Origin: Mycobacterium sp. OTB74
GTDB taxonomy: Bacteria > Actinomycetota > Actinomycetes > Mycobacteriales > Mycobacteriaceae
Direction: 5' to 3'
Length of the DNA stretch: 64,000 nt
NCBI RefSeq assembly: GCF_029892685.1
Contig: NZ_JARXVD010000003.1
Location: 372,001-436,000 of the forward strand
The notes beneath the pieces were generated by a model. It was not told where the DNA came from and ran no database searches. It saw only the letters and a list, made by a program, of their open reading frames with translations. Below, piece by piece: positions 49,866 through 59,744 of this stretch; the first letter of the stretch is position 1; every line of letters starts with the position of its first letter. The position numbers and the translations under genes were made by a program.

Positions 49866-50092
49866 CCGCAACCTGGTCGGTGGTGAGGGTCAGCGATTAG
49901 TGGACATGATCGCTGACGCTCCCCGCTGGGCAATTGAGCGCACGCTGCGATGCCACCCTGCACTCATCGTCCCGTCGTACCACCCCGCGCTGGTCAAGGC
50001 CCGAATCAGCACTCGGGACAACAGAAGTTGCGCGACGAAGTGGATGATCCGGGCGAGCAGACTGGCCGGCTGGGCAGCCTTGACCACGGACG

Positions 50093-50878
50093 TCACTGAG
50101 CGAGTTCCACCAGCACCGGAGCATGGTCGCTGGGCTGCTTGCCTTTTCGCTCTTCTCGGACGATTTCTCCATGCGTCACCTTGGCGGCGAATTCGGGTGA
50201 GCCGAGCACGAAGTCGATGCGCATGCCCTGCTTCTTCGGGAAGCGCAATTGGGTGTAGTCCCAGTAGGTGTAGACGCCGGGCCCCGGGGTGAACGGGCGC
50301 ACCACATCGGTGAAGCCGACGTCGTTCATGGCCCGGAATGCCGCTCGCTCCGGTTCGGAGACATGGGTCGAGTCGCGGAAGACCTCCATGTCCCACACAT
50401 CCTCGTCGGTGGGCGCGATGTTCCAGTCGCCCACCAGGGCCAGCGGCAGGGTCGGGTCGTCGGCAATCCAGCCGGACGCGGTGTCACGCAGGGCGGCAAG
50501 CCAATTGAGCTTGTACGGCAGATGTGGGTCGTCCAGGGTGCGGCCGTTGGGGACGTACAGGCTCCACACCCGCACTCCGCCACAGGTCGCGCCGATGGCT
50601 CGGGCTTCGTTGGAATCCTGCCACTGCGGTTGGCCGTCAAAGCCGATCTGGATGTCCTCCAGCCCAACTCGGGATGCAATTGCCACGCCGTTCCACTGGC
50701 TGTACCCGACGTGCGCGACCTCGTAGCCCAGCGCCTCGAACGGCAGCAGGGGGAACTGCTCGTCCTTGCACTTGGTCTCCTGCATGGCGAGCACGTCGAC
50801 CTCGGCGCGGGACAACCAGTCGGTGACCCGGTCGACGCGGGTGCGGATGGAGTTGACGTTCCAGGTGGCGATTCGCAT
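50093..50878 (-). CDS. xthA: Exodeoxyribonuclease III
   Basis: 261 residues. AP-endonuclease/exonuclease III motifs are intact: RIATWNVNSIRTR (2-14, metal-binding Asn), MQETKC (32-37, Glu), the SLYVPNGR loop, GDWNIAPTDEDVWD (nucleophile-orienting Asp and Asn), and the C-terminal SDHAPVL with catalytic Asp-His. It nicks DNA at abasic sites and trims 3' ends in base excision repair. It is the Rv0427c orthologue. Here it starts only 12 bases after jetC on the same strand, so it probably belongs to the jet transcript. Confidence 0.95.
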   Translation of the reverse strand: MRIATWNVNSIRTRVDRVTDWLSRAEVDVLAMQETKCKDEQFPLLPFEALGYEVAHVGYSQWNGVAIASRVGLEDIQIGFDGQPQWQDSNEARAIGATCGGVRVWSLYVPNGRTLDDPHLPYKLNWLAALRDTASGWIADDPTLPLALVGDWNIAPTDEDVWDMEVFRDSTHVSEPERAAFRAMNDVGFTDVVRPFTPGPGVYTYWDYTQLRFPKKQGMRIDFVLGSPEFAAKVTHGEIVREERKGKQPSDHAPVLVELAQ

Positions 50879-50890
50879 GGCGGCTCCTAA

Positions 50891-53800
50891 TCAGACCGGC
50901 TCGGGGACTTTCAATCCCCGGCGCAGGGCGGTGAAATCGGTGATGGTCTTGGTGGCTACGGTGGCCACCGGTCGGGCATTGCGGCCGGTGGCTTCAGACT
51001 TGGACACCATGACCACGCCGTCGATGTAGGGCTGGATGGTGGTGGCGTTCTGCACCGTCGCGACGATGACGAGCTGGAACCCGAACTTGCGGAACGCCTG
51101 TAGCGCCTGAGAGGCGAACTGTGGGTCGGACTTGGAGAACGCCTCGTCGAGCATCAGCTGAGCGAAAACCGGCTTGTTGTCGGCGCCGTCGGCGGCAGCC
51201 GAAATTGATGATTGCGCAGGACTGGCCAGGTTGAAGCTCAAGGCGCCCGCCAAGCAGAAGGCCATCAGCTTTTCCTGTTCGCCACCGGAGTTGTCGCCGG
51301 CGTTGCTATGGGTGCGGATCAACTCGTCGGTGGCGACATCCCATTCGGCGCAGTCGAAGGTGAACCGGTTGCGCACGTCCAGGGCGTCGCGGGTCCAGGC
51401 CCGGTCCTCGGGGTTGTTGCCGGCCAATCGATTTCGCAACCTCAGGATGTCAGCGTACTGATCGAGGATGGCCTTCTTATCGCCGAGACCCACCTCGGCG
51501 ATACGTCGGGAAATGGCTTTGACGATGTCGGTCAGCTCCGAGACTGCGACCAGGCTGCGTGGATTGGCGCGCAGCGTCAACCGAGTTCCGCGGTTGAATT
51601 CCACTGCGCCCAAACCGGTATTGACGCGATCGATCTGCTCACTGATCCGACGGGTCTCCTGCTCTGCCACCCGGTGCAGGGTCAAGATCGCGTCGGGTGC
51701 CTGCTCGGTGATCAGCCGCATCATCCGGTCGTAGGCATCCGGAAGCTCGCGCTCGTCGATGTGGCGGCACACCGCCACGTAGTCGTATATGCGTTCGTCG
51801 AAATCATCCGAATCGTTCGGAATCGCATCCGGGAACGAGGTGTCGAACGTGGTGACGATGCGGGCCAGTTCGTCATAGGAACGGCGACGGCTCTCGGTCA
51901 GCTGGTCGCGTTCCCGACGGATCGCGGCAAACAGCGCCTCCCGGTGCGGTTCGGGATTCAGTAGCTCCAGCGGCACCGGAACCTCGGATGCGTAGCGCCG
52001 CAACAGATCTGTGGCCTGCTCGGACACCTCGACCGGGGACAGCCGCTCTTGCAGGTCCAAGAGCTTGGTGCGCCGGCTGTCCAGATCGTCGCGCCGGGTT
52101 GCGATGGCACCGCGCCGGGTCATCAGAGTCTGGATGTCGACCCAGCATTCCTCGGCCCGTGTGCTCAATGCCTCGATGTCGGGATGGTCGGCCAGCAGCA
52201 GTTCGTACTGTTCGCGAAGACGGTCGGCATGCCCCTCGGCGGTGTCGATGTCGATCTGGCTCCACTGGCCGAACTGCTCGTAGATCGCCTTGCAGGCACT
52301 GGCCCGGTCGCGCCACCGTTGGCGTTGCGCGGCAATCTCATCGGCGGCTCGGCGGGCCTTGCTGAAGGCCTCTTCAGCCTCGGTGAGTTCGGCGTGCAGC
52401 GCTTCCAGTTTGGCGCTGATATCACCTTGGTAGATGTACTCGGACGGCTTGATCGGCCGCCGATCGTCCTTGACCGCGAGACGCTCGGAGTCCTTGTAGA
52501 GGCCGGTATCGGTAACGGCGCGCCGGAACCGAACAAAGACGTCGGGAGTGTCCACGCAGATGTGCTCGCCGGCCGCGGCGACGATGTCTGCCGCTTCGGC
52601 AGCGCAGGCGTGCTGCGGGTTGACCAGCAATAGCTTTCCTGCGAGCGTGTTCGGCTCGGCTTGTCGTCCTGACGCACCGGCGCGGACGTGATGGAGCGCA
52701 AGCCTGCCGCGCATGTTGGTCTCGTTGACGAACCGCAGGACCTTGGCGTAGTGCTGGTCGGGAACCAGTAGCCGCAGGCCGACACCGCGCAGCACCTTCT
52801 CGACCGCGACGCGCCACCGGCTTTGAGCCGGTTGTAGGTCGAAAAGCTCAGCCACATAGGGAAGCTCGTCTGTATCCAGACCGACCGCAGTGCAGATCTG
52901 TTCCCGCATGGTCACCGCGAACTCCGGCAATGCCGAGCCCACATGCTCGACGCGTCTGAGTTCCTTGGCGGCATTATCACGGAGGATGCGCGCTGACTTC
53001 TGCGCATATTCGGCGTCGGTGGAGGCGTCCCGGCCCCACTCCAGCTTGCCCAGCATGTCGGTGGCCTGCCGCGTCAATTCCTCACGCAGATTCCAGAATT
53101 CGTCGGCGGTTTCCGGCACGTCGAAGCCCTGGGTGGCCACCATCTCGTGGTAACCTGCGCGCCTGCGCGCCACCTCATCGGCCTGGGACTCGGCAGTGGT
53201 CACCTGGGCCTGCAGCGGGCCGACGTTCGCCGACGCCCCGTTGATCTGCGCGTTGAGCGAATCACCTTCGGCCTTGGCCAGATTCAGCTGCTTGGTCAGA
53301 TCACCGTATTCGTTCTCCAGTTGATCGATGGTGGTGTCCAGCGTCGCGATGTCGGCCGGGCACCGCCGCAGCCGCACGTGATCGGTGTACGCCCGCACCA
53401 TAGGCAGATCGACCAGATCGATGATGCCCAGGTCGCTCGACTCCGAGGCGTACCGCACCTGGATCGCCTCGATATCGCCGAGAATCTTCCGCTTGCGCTG
53501 GGCCACCGCCAGCAGCTCACGCGCTTCGACCAGGGGATCGATCTGCTTGAGCGCCTCGGGCAGCCGGGCCAGGCTGTCAGGCTCGTCGAGCATGAACTCT
53601 CGGACGAATTGTTCAAGACCGCCAACGCTTTTCAGCGATTTCGCTTTGCCGAGCAGCTGCTGGGCGGCCTCGGAGGCCCGGATGCCTATCGATGCGTACA
53701 GCTGGGCCAGGTACTGCGATTCCACCTTGGTGGTGAAGCGCCAGCCACCAAGTTTCCCGTCGCTTCGCTCGCCCCGGATGTGTTTCCCGTCGCTTCGCTC

Positions 53801-54319
53801 GCCCCGAATGTCCTTGAACACGTTGGTGTCGAACCGTCCGGCGGCCCACCGGTTGCACACGTCCTCGATGTCCAGGTCGCCGTCGCCGATGACGAAACGG
53901 CTGGACGAATCCGAACGCGACTCGCCGGTAAGCCATTTGAGGACCAGGCCCGTGATGGTGCGTCCGGTGTTGCTGGTGTAGCTGACCGCCACCGCCGACC
54001 AGGTGGTGCCATCGCCGCGCAGGTACATGACCTGGCTGGAGCCGGCGTCGCTGCGCTGTCCCCAGGCGCCGCGGACGTACTTGTCCACCGTGCGGCGGCC
54101 GGCGCTGGAACCGGCTGCGGTGTTGTCGCCGGAGGCGTTGAAGTTGCGCCGGTTGAAAGGCAGGAAGCCCAGCGAAATAGCGTCCAGCAGAGACGACTTG
54201 CCGCTGCCGGAGGCACCGGCGATCAACGACCCGCCGACGCTGAACGGGATCGAGTGATAGCCGTCGAACACGCCCCAGTTGATGATCTGCAACCGGGACA
54301 GGTGGAACTGCTCACTCAT
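50891..54319 (-). CDS. jetC: SMC-like ATPase of a Wadjet/MksBEF system (JetC/MksB)
   Basis: 1142 residues. Head parts are at both ends. The N terminus has [20 protein letters not shown] and Walker [14 protein letters not shown] (35-47). The C terminus has the signature [21 protein letters not shown] (near 1010) and Walker [13 protein letters not shown] (near 1055). Between them lie two long coiled-coil regions around a hinge-like domain (about 480-610, with [24 protein letters not shown]). This is the architecture of JetC/MksB/EptC, the loop-extruding motor that senses small circular DNA. It overlaps jetB by 8 bases. Residues about 170-189 contain a tandemly duplicated IRGERSDGK segment of repeat origin. 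Confidence 0.93.
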   Translation of the reverse strand: MSEQFHLSRLQIINWGVFDGYHSIPFSVGGSLIAGASGSGKSSLLDAISLGFLPFNRRNFNASGDNTAAGSSAGRRTVDKYVRGAWGQRSDAGSSQVMYLRGDGTTWSAVAVSYTSNTGRTITGLVLKWLTGESRSDSSSRFVIGDGDLDIEDVCNRWAAGRFDTNVFKDIRGERSDGKHIRGERSDGKLGGWRFTTKVESQYLAQLYASIGIRASEAAQQLLGKAKSLKSVGGLEQFVREFMLDEPDSLARLPEALKQIDPLVEARELLAVAQRKRKILGDIEAIQVRYASESSDLGIIDLVDLPMVRAYTDHVRLRRCPADIATLDTTIDQLENEYGDLTKQLNLAKAEGDSLNAQINGASANVGPLQAQVTTAESQADEVARRRAGYHEMVATQGFDVPETADEFWNLREELTRQATDMLGKLEWGRDASTDAEYAQKSARILRDNAAKELRRVEHVGSALPEFAVTMREQICTAVGLDTDELPYVAELFDLQPAQSRWRVAVEKVLRGVGLRLLVPDQHYAKVLRFVNETNMRGRLALHHVRAGASGRQAEPNTLAGKLLLVNPQHACAAEAADIVAAAGEHICVDTPDVFVRFRRAVTDTGLYKDSERLAVKDDRRPIKPSEYIYQGDISAKLEALHAELTEAEEAFSKARRAADEIAAQRQRWRDRASACKAIYEQFGQWSQIDIDTAEGHADRLREQYELLLADHPDIEALSTRAEECWVDIQTLMTRRGAIATRRDDLDSRRTKLLDLQERLSPVEVSEQATDLLRRYASEVPVPLELLNPEPHREALFAAIRRERDQLTESRRRSYDELARIVTTFDTSFPDAIPNDSDDFDERIYDYVAVCRHIDERELPDAYDRMMRLITEQAPDAILTLHRVAEQETRRISEQIDRVNTGLGAVEFNRGTRLTLRANPRSLVAVSELTDIVKAISRRIAEVGLGDKKAILDQYADILRLRNRLAGNNPEDRAWTRDALDVRNRFTFDCAEWDVATDELIRTHSNAGDNSGGEQEKLMAFCLAGALSFNLASPAQSSISAAADGADNKPVFAQLMLDEAFSKSDPQFASQALQAFRKFGFQLVIVATVQNATTIQPYIDGVVMVSKSEATGRNARPVATVATKTITDFTALRRGLKVPEPV
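53753..53812 (-). repeat. Tandem 30-bp duplication inside jetC
   Basis: Two 30-base units (53753-53782 and 53783-53812) differ by two bases and encode [20 protein letters not shown]. Each contains the reverse complement of the 19-base string also found at 2690-2708. The copies lie between the N-terminal head segment and the first coil and keep the reading frame. Confidence 0.85.
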
Positions 54320-54971
54320 CGGTACCGCCCTTGACCAGCTGTTCGAACTGTTGCTGCAACTCGGTGATCACCGAGGCCGTCATCACGGCGGTGATCACCG
54401 GGCTGACGGTGTAGCTGTCCTCGTCGTCGCGGCTGCGCCGCAGGATCTCCAGCCCGGTCAGCCGGGCGATGGCGGCATCGATACGGGCAGTGAAAGTCAC
54501 GGTGTCCCGGTCGGTTTCGTTGAGCACCCCGGTGAACATGCCGTGGATTTCGTCGCGGGTGATCAGATAACTCTGGTCGCCGCCGGCCCGCATCATCTGG
54601 GCCAGGTGCAACGCCAGGATGGAGTCGTAGGTGCCCAGCGGCTCGCGGCGCAGCAGCTTGATGCCCTTGGCCGACTCGTAGCGAGCTTGCTCGATGAACG
54701 CGATGTCAACGCCGTCGGAAATGCGTAGCTGCAGGTCCAGTTCGGACAGCCGAACCGATAATTCGGTGCGGTACTCCAGGATCCAGCTGTAGATGTCCTG
54801 GTCGGATTCGCTGCTGATGTAGCGGCGGGTCAGCAGGTGCTGCAGCGCCCAGCAGGCTCGGTCCGGCATAGCACTGATGTCCCCGTCGAACCGGGGACGA
54901 CGCTGCTGTGGAGTGCGACTGGTGCTGTCCACCTCGGGCAGCGACGCGAAATCGACTGGGTTGTCAGTCAT
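54312..54971 (-). CDS. jetB: JetB/MksE-like protein (DUF4194)
   Basis: 219 residues. An acidic N terminus is followed by a winged-helix domain pair: [26 protein letters not shown], then [19 protein letters not shown], then [21 protein letters not shown]. The size, the YSWILEY pattern and the position between jetA and jetC fit the kite-like subunit of the MksBEF/JetABC condensin (DUF4194). It should bridge JetA and the JetC heads. Overlaps of 8 bases with both neighbours imply strict co-translation. Confidence 0.88.
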   Translation of the reverse strand: MTDNPVDFASLPEVDSTSRTPQQRRPRFDGDISAMPDRACWALQHLLTRRYISSESDQDIYSWILEYRTELSVRLSELDLQLRISDGVDIAFIEQARYESAKGIKLLRREPLGTYDSILALHLAQMMRAGGDQSYLITRDEIHGMFTGVLNETDRDTVTFTARIDAAIARLTGLEILRRSRDDEDSYTVSPVITAVMTASVITELQQQFEQLVKGGTDE

Positions 54972-56463
54972 TTACAGCTCCTGCTCCCATCACCGGCTCG
55001 GTGAACATCAATTGCGGGACCTCCATTTCGCGGTCACGGCCGTCGAGCGAACGGAACCGCACCGCGGCGGACGATCCGGCGACGGAAGTGGCAGGTTGCT
55101 TGAGCGCCCACGACCACAACACGATGACATGCCCGAGATACGGTGAATCCAAAAGCGCGACCGCTTCGGGAAGTGATAAAGGCCGTTGCGCCACAGCAGA
55201 ATTCACCAGCTCCGACAAGGCGGGCGCATCGACCTGGGTGGTCAGCGCAGCGAAACTGGACAGGTCCACCTCGCCCTGGGCAGCCGCCGCGGGCTTGGGT
55301 GCCGACAGGTCACCGATCTTGAAACTCAGCGCACCGATCGAGCTGATCGAGTGCCGGGCCAGCGGCACCTCGAGGTCCAAACGAGAGTCGGTCAACGACT
55401 CCTTGAGCAGGGCCCGGGCCGCGGCGATGGCGTCACCCAATTGGCGGGCGACGCCCCGACTGGACTCCATGGTGCCGAACGCGGTGAACCGCTTGACCCG
55501 CTGTGCACACCGCTGCTGGATACGTTCCACCTCGTCGATCTGGTGGCCGATCAACTCGAAGAACCCGGCCATCACTTTGCGCAGCGCCGGGTCCAGCTCG
55601 GGCAGTGCCGCGGCGACGGTCGCGATGTCAGCCTCGAACTCGGCGCGCTGCTCGGGGTCGTTGATCATCCGGAGGAATGCCCGGTGGGAGTCGCGGCCGG
55701 CCGAATCCCAGGCCGACTGGTAATCGGCATACATCTGGCGCTGACGGTCGCGGTACTCGACGTTGGTGTCGATCGGGTCGTCAAGGGCCTGGGTGGCCTG
55801 CTCGATCATGCTGCCGTACAAACCGATGTCGGTGATCAGCCGTTCCATCTGCAGAGCGATGGCGCGGGCTTCGTCATACATGTCGGTGACGTCCGGTTCG
55901 GGGCGCAGGCCGGCCTCGAGGTCGTCGAGTTCGCGGTGCAGGACGGCGATCTCGGCCTCGATGCCGGCTCGGACGCGCTCGGGGTCTCCGGTGGCGCGAG
56001 TGGCGACCTGCCGCAGTCGGGAGGCGATGCCGTTGATCGAACCGCCGGTGGCGATGGTGTCGCCGCGGCGCATGCTGCGGACGAAATCGAGCGCGCGTCG
56101 CGCGTCCTGGGTCAGGTAGCAGACGTTGCGTTCGGTGCCGGCTCGCTGCTCGGCCACGCGGTGCAGCCAACCTTGGCTGGCCCAGGTCTTGACCAGGGCC
56201 AGGCCGGACTGCCCGAGCTGGTCGCCGGTTTCGCCGAACGACTCCAAGTCGCGCTCGAGCCGCACCACCAGATCGGTCTCGGCGACCATTCCCTCGGCCA
56301 GGTGGCGTTCCATCAAGGTGGCGTAGACACCGAGGTTGTTGGTGGCCAGCAGGCGGACCGCGCGCGAGCCCTGGATCTCACGGTTGAGTTCGAGAAGCTC
56401 GGCGGCTGACAACGCCGCGTTCTGGTGCACGTACAACCCCCGATACCCGTCCCGGACGGTCAA
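54964..56463 (-). CDS. jetA: JetA/MksF-like kleisin-type protein (DUF3375)
   Basis: 499 residues. It begins with MTVRDGYRGLYVHQNAALSAAELLELNREI and SRAVRLLATNNLGVYATLMERHLAE, a winged-helix-rich N-terminal part, then long helices (RAGIEAEIAVLHRELDDLEAG, MYADYQSAWDSAGRDSHRAFLRM). The C-terminal beta part (SLDGRDREMEVPQLMFTEPVMG) completes the DUF3375 pattern of JetA. It acts as the kleisin that closes the JetC ring. It is the first gene of the operon; the 75 bases before it, up to the Rv0428c-like gene, should hold the promoter or allow read-through. Confidence 0.9.
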   Translation of the reverse strand: MTVRDGYRGLYVHQNAALSAAELLELNREIQGSRAVRLLATNNLGVYATLMERHLAEGMVAETDLVVRLERDLESFGETGDQLGQSGLALVKTWASQGWLHRVAEQRAGTERNVCYLTQDARRALDFVRSMRRGDTIATGGSINGIASRLRQVATRATGDPERVRAGIEAEIAVLHRELDDLEAGLRPEPDVTDMYDEARAIALQMERLITDIGLYGSMIEQATQALDDPIDTNVEYRDRQRQMYADYQSAWDSAGRDSHRAFLRMINDPEQRAEFEADIATVAAALPELDPALRKVMAGFFELIGHQIDEVERIQQRCAQRVKRFTAFGTMESSRGVARQLGDAIAAARALLKESLTDSRLDLEVPLARHSISSIGALSFKIGDLSAPKPAAAAQGEVDLSSFAALTTQVDAPALSELVNSAVAQRPLSLPEAVALLDSPYLGHVIVLWSWALKQPATSVAGSSAAVRFRSLDGRDREMEVPQLMFTEPVMGAGAVND

Positions 56464-56538
56464 AGATACTTGGCGTTCCCCGGCCGGAAGTCGGCCCGGG
56501 GTGGTCCTGATTTGGTCAGTGTGGTGACAGCGTCGGCG

Positions 56539-57423
56539 TCACAGCAGGTCGGTGGCCGCGACGTAGCGATACCGGTGGTGCAGGCGGAAACCCATCGACT
56601 CGTACAGCGCGATCGCCGGCACGTTGTCATCGATCACCTGTACGTAGGCCTGGCCGGCGCCGTGGTTAGCAGCCCAGGCCAACAACGTGTCGGAGACGGC
56701 ACGAGAGTGGCCACAGCCGCGCCGCGCCTCCAGCACGGCGACGGCCGACAGCCCTGCCCACCGAGTGCCGTCAGGCGCAGAGGTCAGCGCCACTCGGCCG
56801 ACGGCGGCGTCGGCGACTGTTGCGAACGCCACGTCACCGTCGACGACGGCGGTCAGCACCTCGACAGGGACGTCACCGCCGTAGATCTGCAGCCACCGGT
56901 CATCGGGACCGGACGGTAGGACGACGTCCGGCCCACCAGACAGTTCACGCGTCAGCACCCGCGATGGCCGGACACCGGCGGCGCGCACCGGCAGGAGCCG
57001 TTCCGGCAGCGCCAACCAGGGCGGCAACCCCCGCTCGGCGTACCAGGCGGCGATGCCGGGCAAGGCGGTCAGATCAGCGGAAAAGTCCAGTGGCGCAGCA
57101 GAATTGGCCCGCATGGTCGCCCCGCCGCCGGCCCGCAACAGCCAGCCGTCCAGCCAGTGCTGCTCGGTGCCCGGCCAGGCCAGCGCGGCAGCATGCTCAA
57201 CTGCTCGAATCTCGGAGTTGCGAACCGGGGCGTGCGACAACTCACGCACCGACACCACATCGGCAGGGTCGATCTCGACGTGCCCGTCCGATTTGGTGCG
57301 TACCACCACAACAGGAGTCAGCGCCTCCAGGTGGCCGACCACGTCGGTAAACGCCTCGGTTGACCCGTCGTGCAGCCGGTACCGCAGCGATACCCGGCTG
57401 CCCACCCGCCCGTTAGTGGGCAT
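56539..57423 (-). CDS. GNAT-family acetyltransferase (Rv0428c-like)
   Basis: 294 residues. The N-terminal part (SRVSLRYRLHDGSTEAFTDVVG) is an SH3-like barrel seen in the Rv0428c group. The GNAT domain is C-terminal, with LSAVAVLEARRGCGHSRAVSDTLLAWA (acetyl-CoA binding) and VIDDNVPAIALYESMGFRLHHRY. The pair def-Rv0428c is conserved, and here the ATG overlaps the def stop (ATGA). The acetyl acceptor is not known. Confidence 0.9.
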   Translation of the reverse strand: MPTNGRVGSRVSLRYRLHDGSTEAFTDVVGHLEALTPVVVVRTKSDGHVEIDPADVVSVRELSHAPVRNSEIRAVEHAAALAWPGTEQHWLDGWLLRAGGGATMRANSAAPLDFSADLTALPGIAAWYAERGLPPWLALPERLLPVRAAGVRPSRVLTRELSGGPDVVLPSGPDDRWLQIYGGDVPVEVLTAVVDGDVAFATVADAAVGRVALTSAPDGTRWAGLSAVAVLEARRGCGHSRAVSDTLLAWAANHGAGQAYVQVIDDNVPAIALYESMGFRLHHRYRYVAATDLL

Positions 57424-58016
57424 CAGTGCCCGAAGGGGTCTTCGACCTCACCCGGCATCCAGCTCAGGCCGGGCACGCCCCACTCGTTGGATTTCACCAT
57501 CCGCTTGGCTGCGCGCGCGTTACGACCGATCAGGCGGTCCAGGTACAGGAACCCGTCCAGGTGGCCGGTCTCGTGCTGCAGCATCCGAGCGAACAGACCG
57601 TTGCCCTCCAGCGTGACAGGGTTGCCGTCGCCGTCCAGTCCGGTGACTCGGGCCCAGGTGGCCCGGCCGGTCGGAAAGGACTCACCCGGAACCGACAGGC
57701 AACCTTCGTCGTCGTTGTCAGGGTCGGGCATGGTCTCCGGAATTTCGGAGGTTTCCAGCACCGGGTTGACCACCGTGCCGCGGCGTCGGGTCGTCATGCC
57801 GCGGTCGTCAGCACAGTCGTAGACGAACACCCGCAAACTGACGCCAATCTGGTTGGCGGCCAACCCCACACCGTTGGCCGCGTCCATGGTGTCGTACAGG
57901 TCGGTGATCAGATCGCCGAGGTCCGCAGGTAGAGAGCCATCGGCTCCGACCGGGATCGGTGTGGTCGCGGTGTGCAGAACAGGGTCACCAACAATGCAAA
58001 TCGGACGTACGGCCAT
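57423..58016 (-). CDS. def: Peptide deformylase
   Basis: 197 residues from the ATG at 58016; the upstream frame extension is not used. All three motifs are present: [10 protein letters not shown] (49-58), EGCLS with metal ligand Cys106 (104-108) and QHETGHLDG with the HExxH pair His148/His152. It removes the N-formyl group from nascent proteins using Fe2+ or a similar metal. The C-terminal extension ([22 protein letters not shown]) is typical of mycobacterial Def (Rv0429c). Confidence 0.97.
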   Translation of the reverse strand: MAVRPICIVGDPVLHTATTPIPVGADGSLPADLGDLITDLYDTMDAANGVGLAANQIGVSLRVFVYDCADDRGMTTRRRGTVVNPVLETSEIPETMPDPDNDDEGCLSVPGESFPTGRATWARVTGLDGDGNPVTLEGNGLFARMLQHETGHLDGFLYLDRLIGRNARAAKRMVKSNEWGVPGLSWMPGEVEDPFGH

Positions 58017-58133
58017 GACGAGCAAGTTTAGGTCAGCCGACGCGCGGGTTACGTTCACGGTCCAAGCCCGTCTGCCGTGGTTGAATGTTCGCCGACACCA
58101 CTGGAACGGTCGTAGAAGGGTCCGAGGAGCGAA

Positions 58134-58442
58134 ATGGACGGCGCTATGGCGCGTACTGAGCAATCCGGCGACGACTCTGAGCCCTCCGACGGGTTGACCC
58201 GCCGCGAACACGACATCCTGGGATTCGAACGGCAGTGGTGGAAGTTTGCGGGCTCGAAAGAAGACGCCATCAAGGAACTGTTCTCGATGTCCGCGACGCG
58301 CTACTACCAGGTGCTAAATGCGCTAGTCGATCGGCCCGAGGCGCTGGCTGCTGACCCCATGCTGGTCAAGCGGTTGCGCCGGCAGCGCGCCAGTCGTCAG
58401 AAGGCCAAGGCGGCACGTCGGCTCGGATTCGAGATCACGTAG
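58134..58442 (+). CDS. DUF3263 small helix-turn-helix-like protein (Rv0430-like)
   Basis: 102 residues from the ATG at 58134, with GAGGAG at good spacing (an ATG at 58146 is possible). The DUF3263 core reads [50 protein letters not shown], which looks like a sigma-region or HTH DNA-binding fold. The C terminus is basic ([20 protein letters not shown]). It is cytoplasmic and probably nucleic-acid binding. The order def / Rv0430 / virR / sodC is conserved in mycobacteria. Confidence 0.88.
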   Translation: MDGAMARTEQSGDDSEPSDGLTRREHDILGFERQWWKFAGSKEDAIKELFSMSATRYYQVLNALVDRPEALAADPMLVKRLRRQRASRQKAKAARRLGFEIT

Positions 58443-58534
58443 CGGAGGTCACTGAGTCGTTCAGTGTCATTCGAGCCGGGTGAAACGTCGGCACCGCCGA
58501 CAGCCGAGCACTCGCCTCGATAAAGTGGAGAGCG

Positions 58535-59011
58535 ATGAATCAGCGAGAGTCCTCCGGATTGCCCCTACGCGCCATGGTGATGGTGCTGCTGTTCCTGGGC
58601 GTGGTGTTCCTGCTCGTCGGGTTCCAGTCACTCAACTCGGACAACAACAGTGCTGACTCGGCGTCGTCCACCACCACAACCACAAGCGCGACGTCCGGTG
58701 CCCCGGCTACGTCGTCGGCTGCATCGGCGGCACCCTCGGCCAAGGCCGATGTGCGGGTGTACAACATCTCCCAGGTGGCGGGTGCGGCCCAGACCGTGTC
58801 CAACAAGCTGCATGACGCGCAGTGGAACGTCGTCGAGACCGACAACTTGAGCGTTGAGGGCGTGACGGCCACCACTGTGTACTACGGCGATACGCCCGGG
58901 GAGAAAGACGCAGCCGAAGCGGTGGGCAAAATTCTGAGCGTTCCGGCCGAGCCCAGAATTCCGGCGCTAAGTGACAAGCCGCCGGGGGTCATCGTGTTGG
59001 TGACCGGCTAG
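58535..59011 (+). CDS. virR: LytR C-terminal-domain membrane protein VirR
   Basis: 158 residues. A single transmembrane helix ([20 protein letters not shown], about 11-30) is followed by a Ser/Thr/Ala-rich linker and a LytR_C domain from about residue 72 ([51 protein letters not shown]). It matches Rv0431, the protein named VirR that restrains vesicle release and shapes the cell wall through contacts with LCP proteins. It shares the strand with DUF3263 and sodC, which starts 10 bases downstream. Confidence 0.9.
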   Translation: MNQRESSGLPLRAMVMVLLFLGVVFLLVGFQSLNSDNNSADSASSTTTTTSATSGAPATSSAASAAPSAKADVRVYNISQVAGAAQTVSNKLHDAQWNVVETDNLSVEGVTATTVYYGDTPGEKDAAEAVGKILSVPAEPRIPALSDKPPGVIVLVTG

Positions 59012-59021
59012 GCTCTCGAGC

Positions 59022-59744
59022 ATGCCGATCTCCGCCCCGCTTCGTTTCCTCACCGCCGCCTCGGCCGTCGTTCCGATCGTGGCCGCGTGCGCGCCTCCCG
59101 GTCAGGTCGCCACGTCTGTGCCGGGCACCACGCCGGCCATCTGGATGGGTTCTGAGCACGGCCCGCACGACTCTGCGGCGCCGGAGTCCGGCCAGAGCAA
59201 AAAGGCAGGTGCGCCGGCATCCGGCGAGACGCTGGTCGCCGAACTGAAGACCCCCGAGGGTGCAACTGTCGCCAAGGCGGAATTCGTTTTCAACGGTGGC
59301 GTCGCGACGGTCACGGTGAAGACCACCGAGCCCGGCGTCCTGGCCCCCGGATTCCACGGCCTGCACATCCACTCGGTGGGCAAGTGCGAGGCGAACTCGG
59401 TGGCGCCGACCGGTGGCGCACCCGGCGACTTCAACTCGGCCGGTGGACACTTCCAGGCTCCGGGCCACAACGCGCACCCGATGAGCGGCGACCTGCCCTC
59501 GCTGCAGGTCCGCGCCGACGGCAGCGCCTCGCTGGTGGCCACCACCGACGCCTTCACCGCCGCAGATCTGTTGGGCGGCAGCAAGACTGCGCTGATCATC
59601 CACGAGAAGTCCGACAACTTCGGCAACATTCCGGCTGACCGGTACAAGCAGATCCAAGGTGATGCTCCAGGTGCGGACGAGGCTTCGTTGAACACCGGCG
59701 ACTCCGGTAAGCGCGTGGCTTGCGGTGTCATCGCTGCCGGGTAG
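59022..59744 (+). CDS. sodC: Cu/Zn superoxide dismutase lipoprotein
   Basis: 240 residues. The signal peptide ends VAAC (lipidated Cys23). A His/Asp/Ser-rich linker precedes the SOD domain with [11 protein letters not shown] (copper His pair), [21 protein letters not shown] (bridging and zinc ligands) and [11 protein letters not shown]. The conserved disulfide partner is in RVACGVI. It disproportionates superoxide at the cell surface. It matches Rv0432. The next gene overlaps its end by 20 bases. Confidence 0.95.
   Translation: MPISAPLRFLTAASAVVPIVAACAPPGQVATSVPGTTPAIWMGSEHGPHDSAAPESGQSKKAGAPASGETLVAELKTPEGATVAKAEFVFNGGVATVTVKTTEPGVLAPGFHGLHIHSVGKCEANSVAPTGGAPGDFNSAGGHFQAPGHNAHPMSGDLPSLQVRADGSASLVATTDAFTAADLLGGSKTALIIHEKSDNFGNIPADRYKQIQGDAPGADEASLNTGDSGKRVACGVIAAG

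Noticed and set aside
49890..50396. Minus-strand frame covering the 3' end of xthA and the gap beyond
   Set aside because: It mostly overlaps xthA in another frame; the part outside (a hydrophobic stretch near 50000-50090) has no start, motif or ribosome site of its own.
53147..54334. 395-codon plus-strand frame inside jetC
   Set aside because: Antisense shadow of the SMC-like gene, which has all its ATPase motifs intact.
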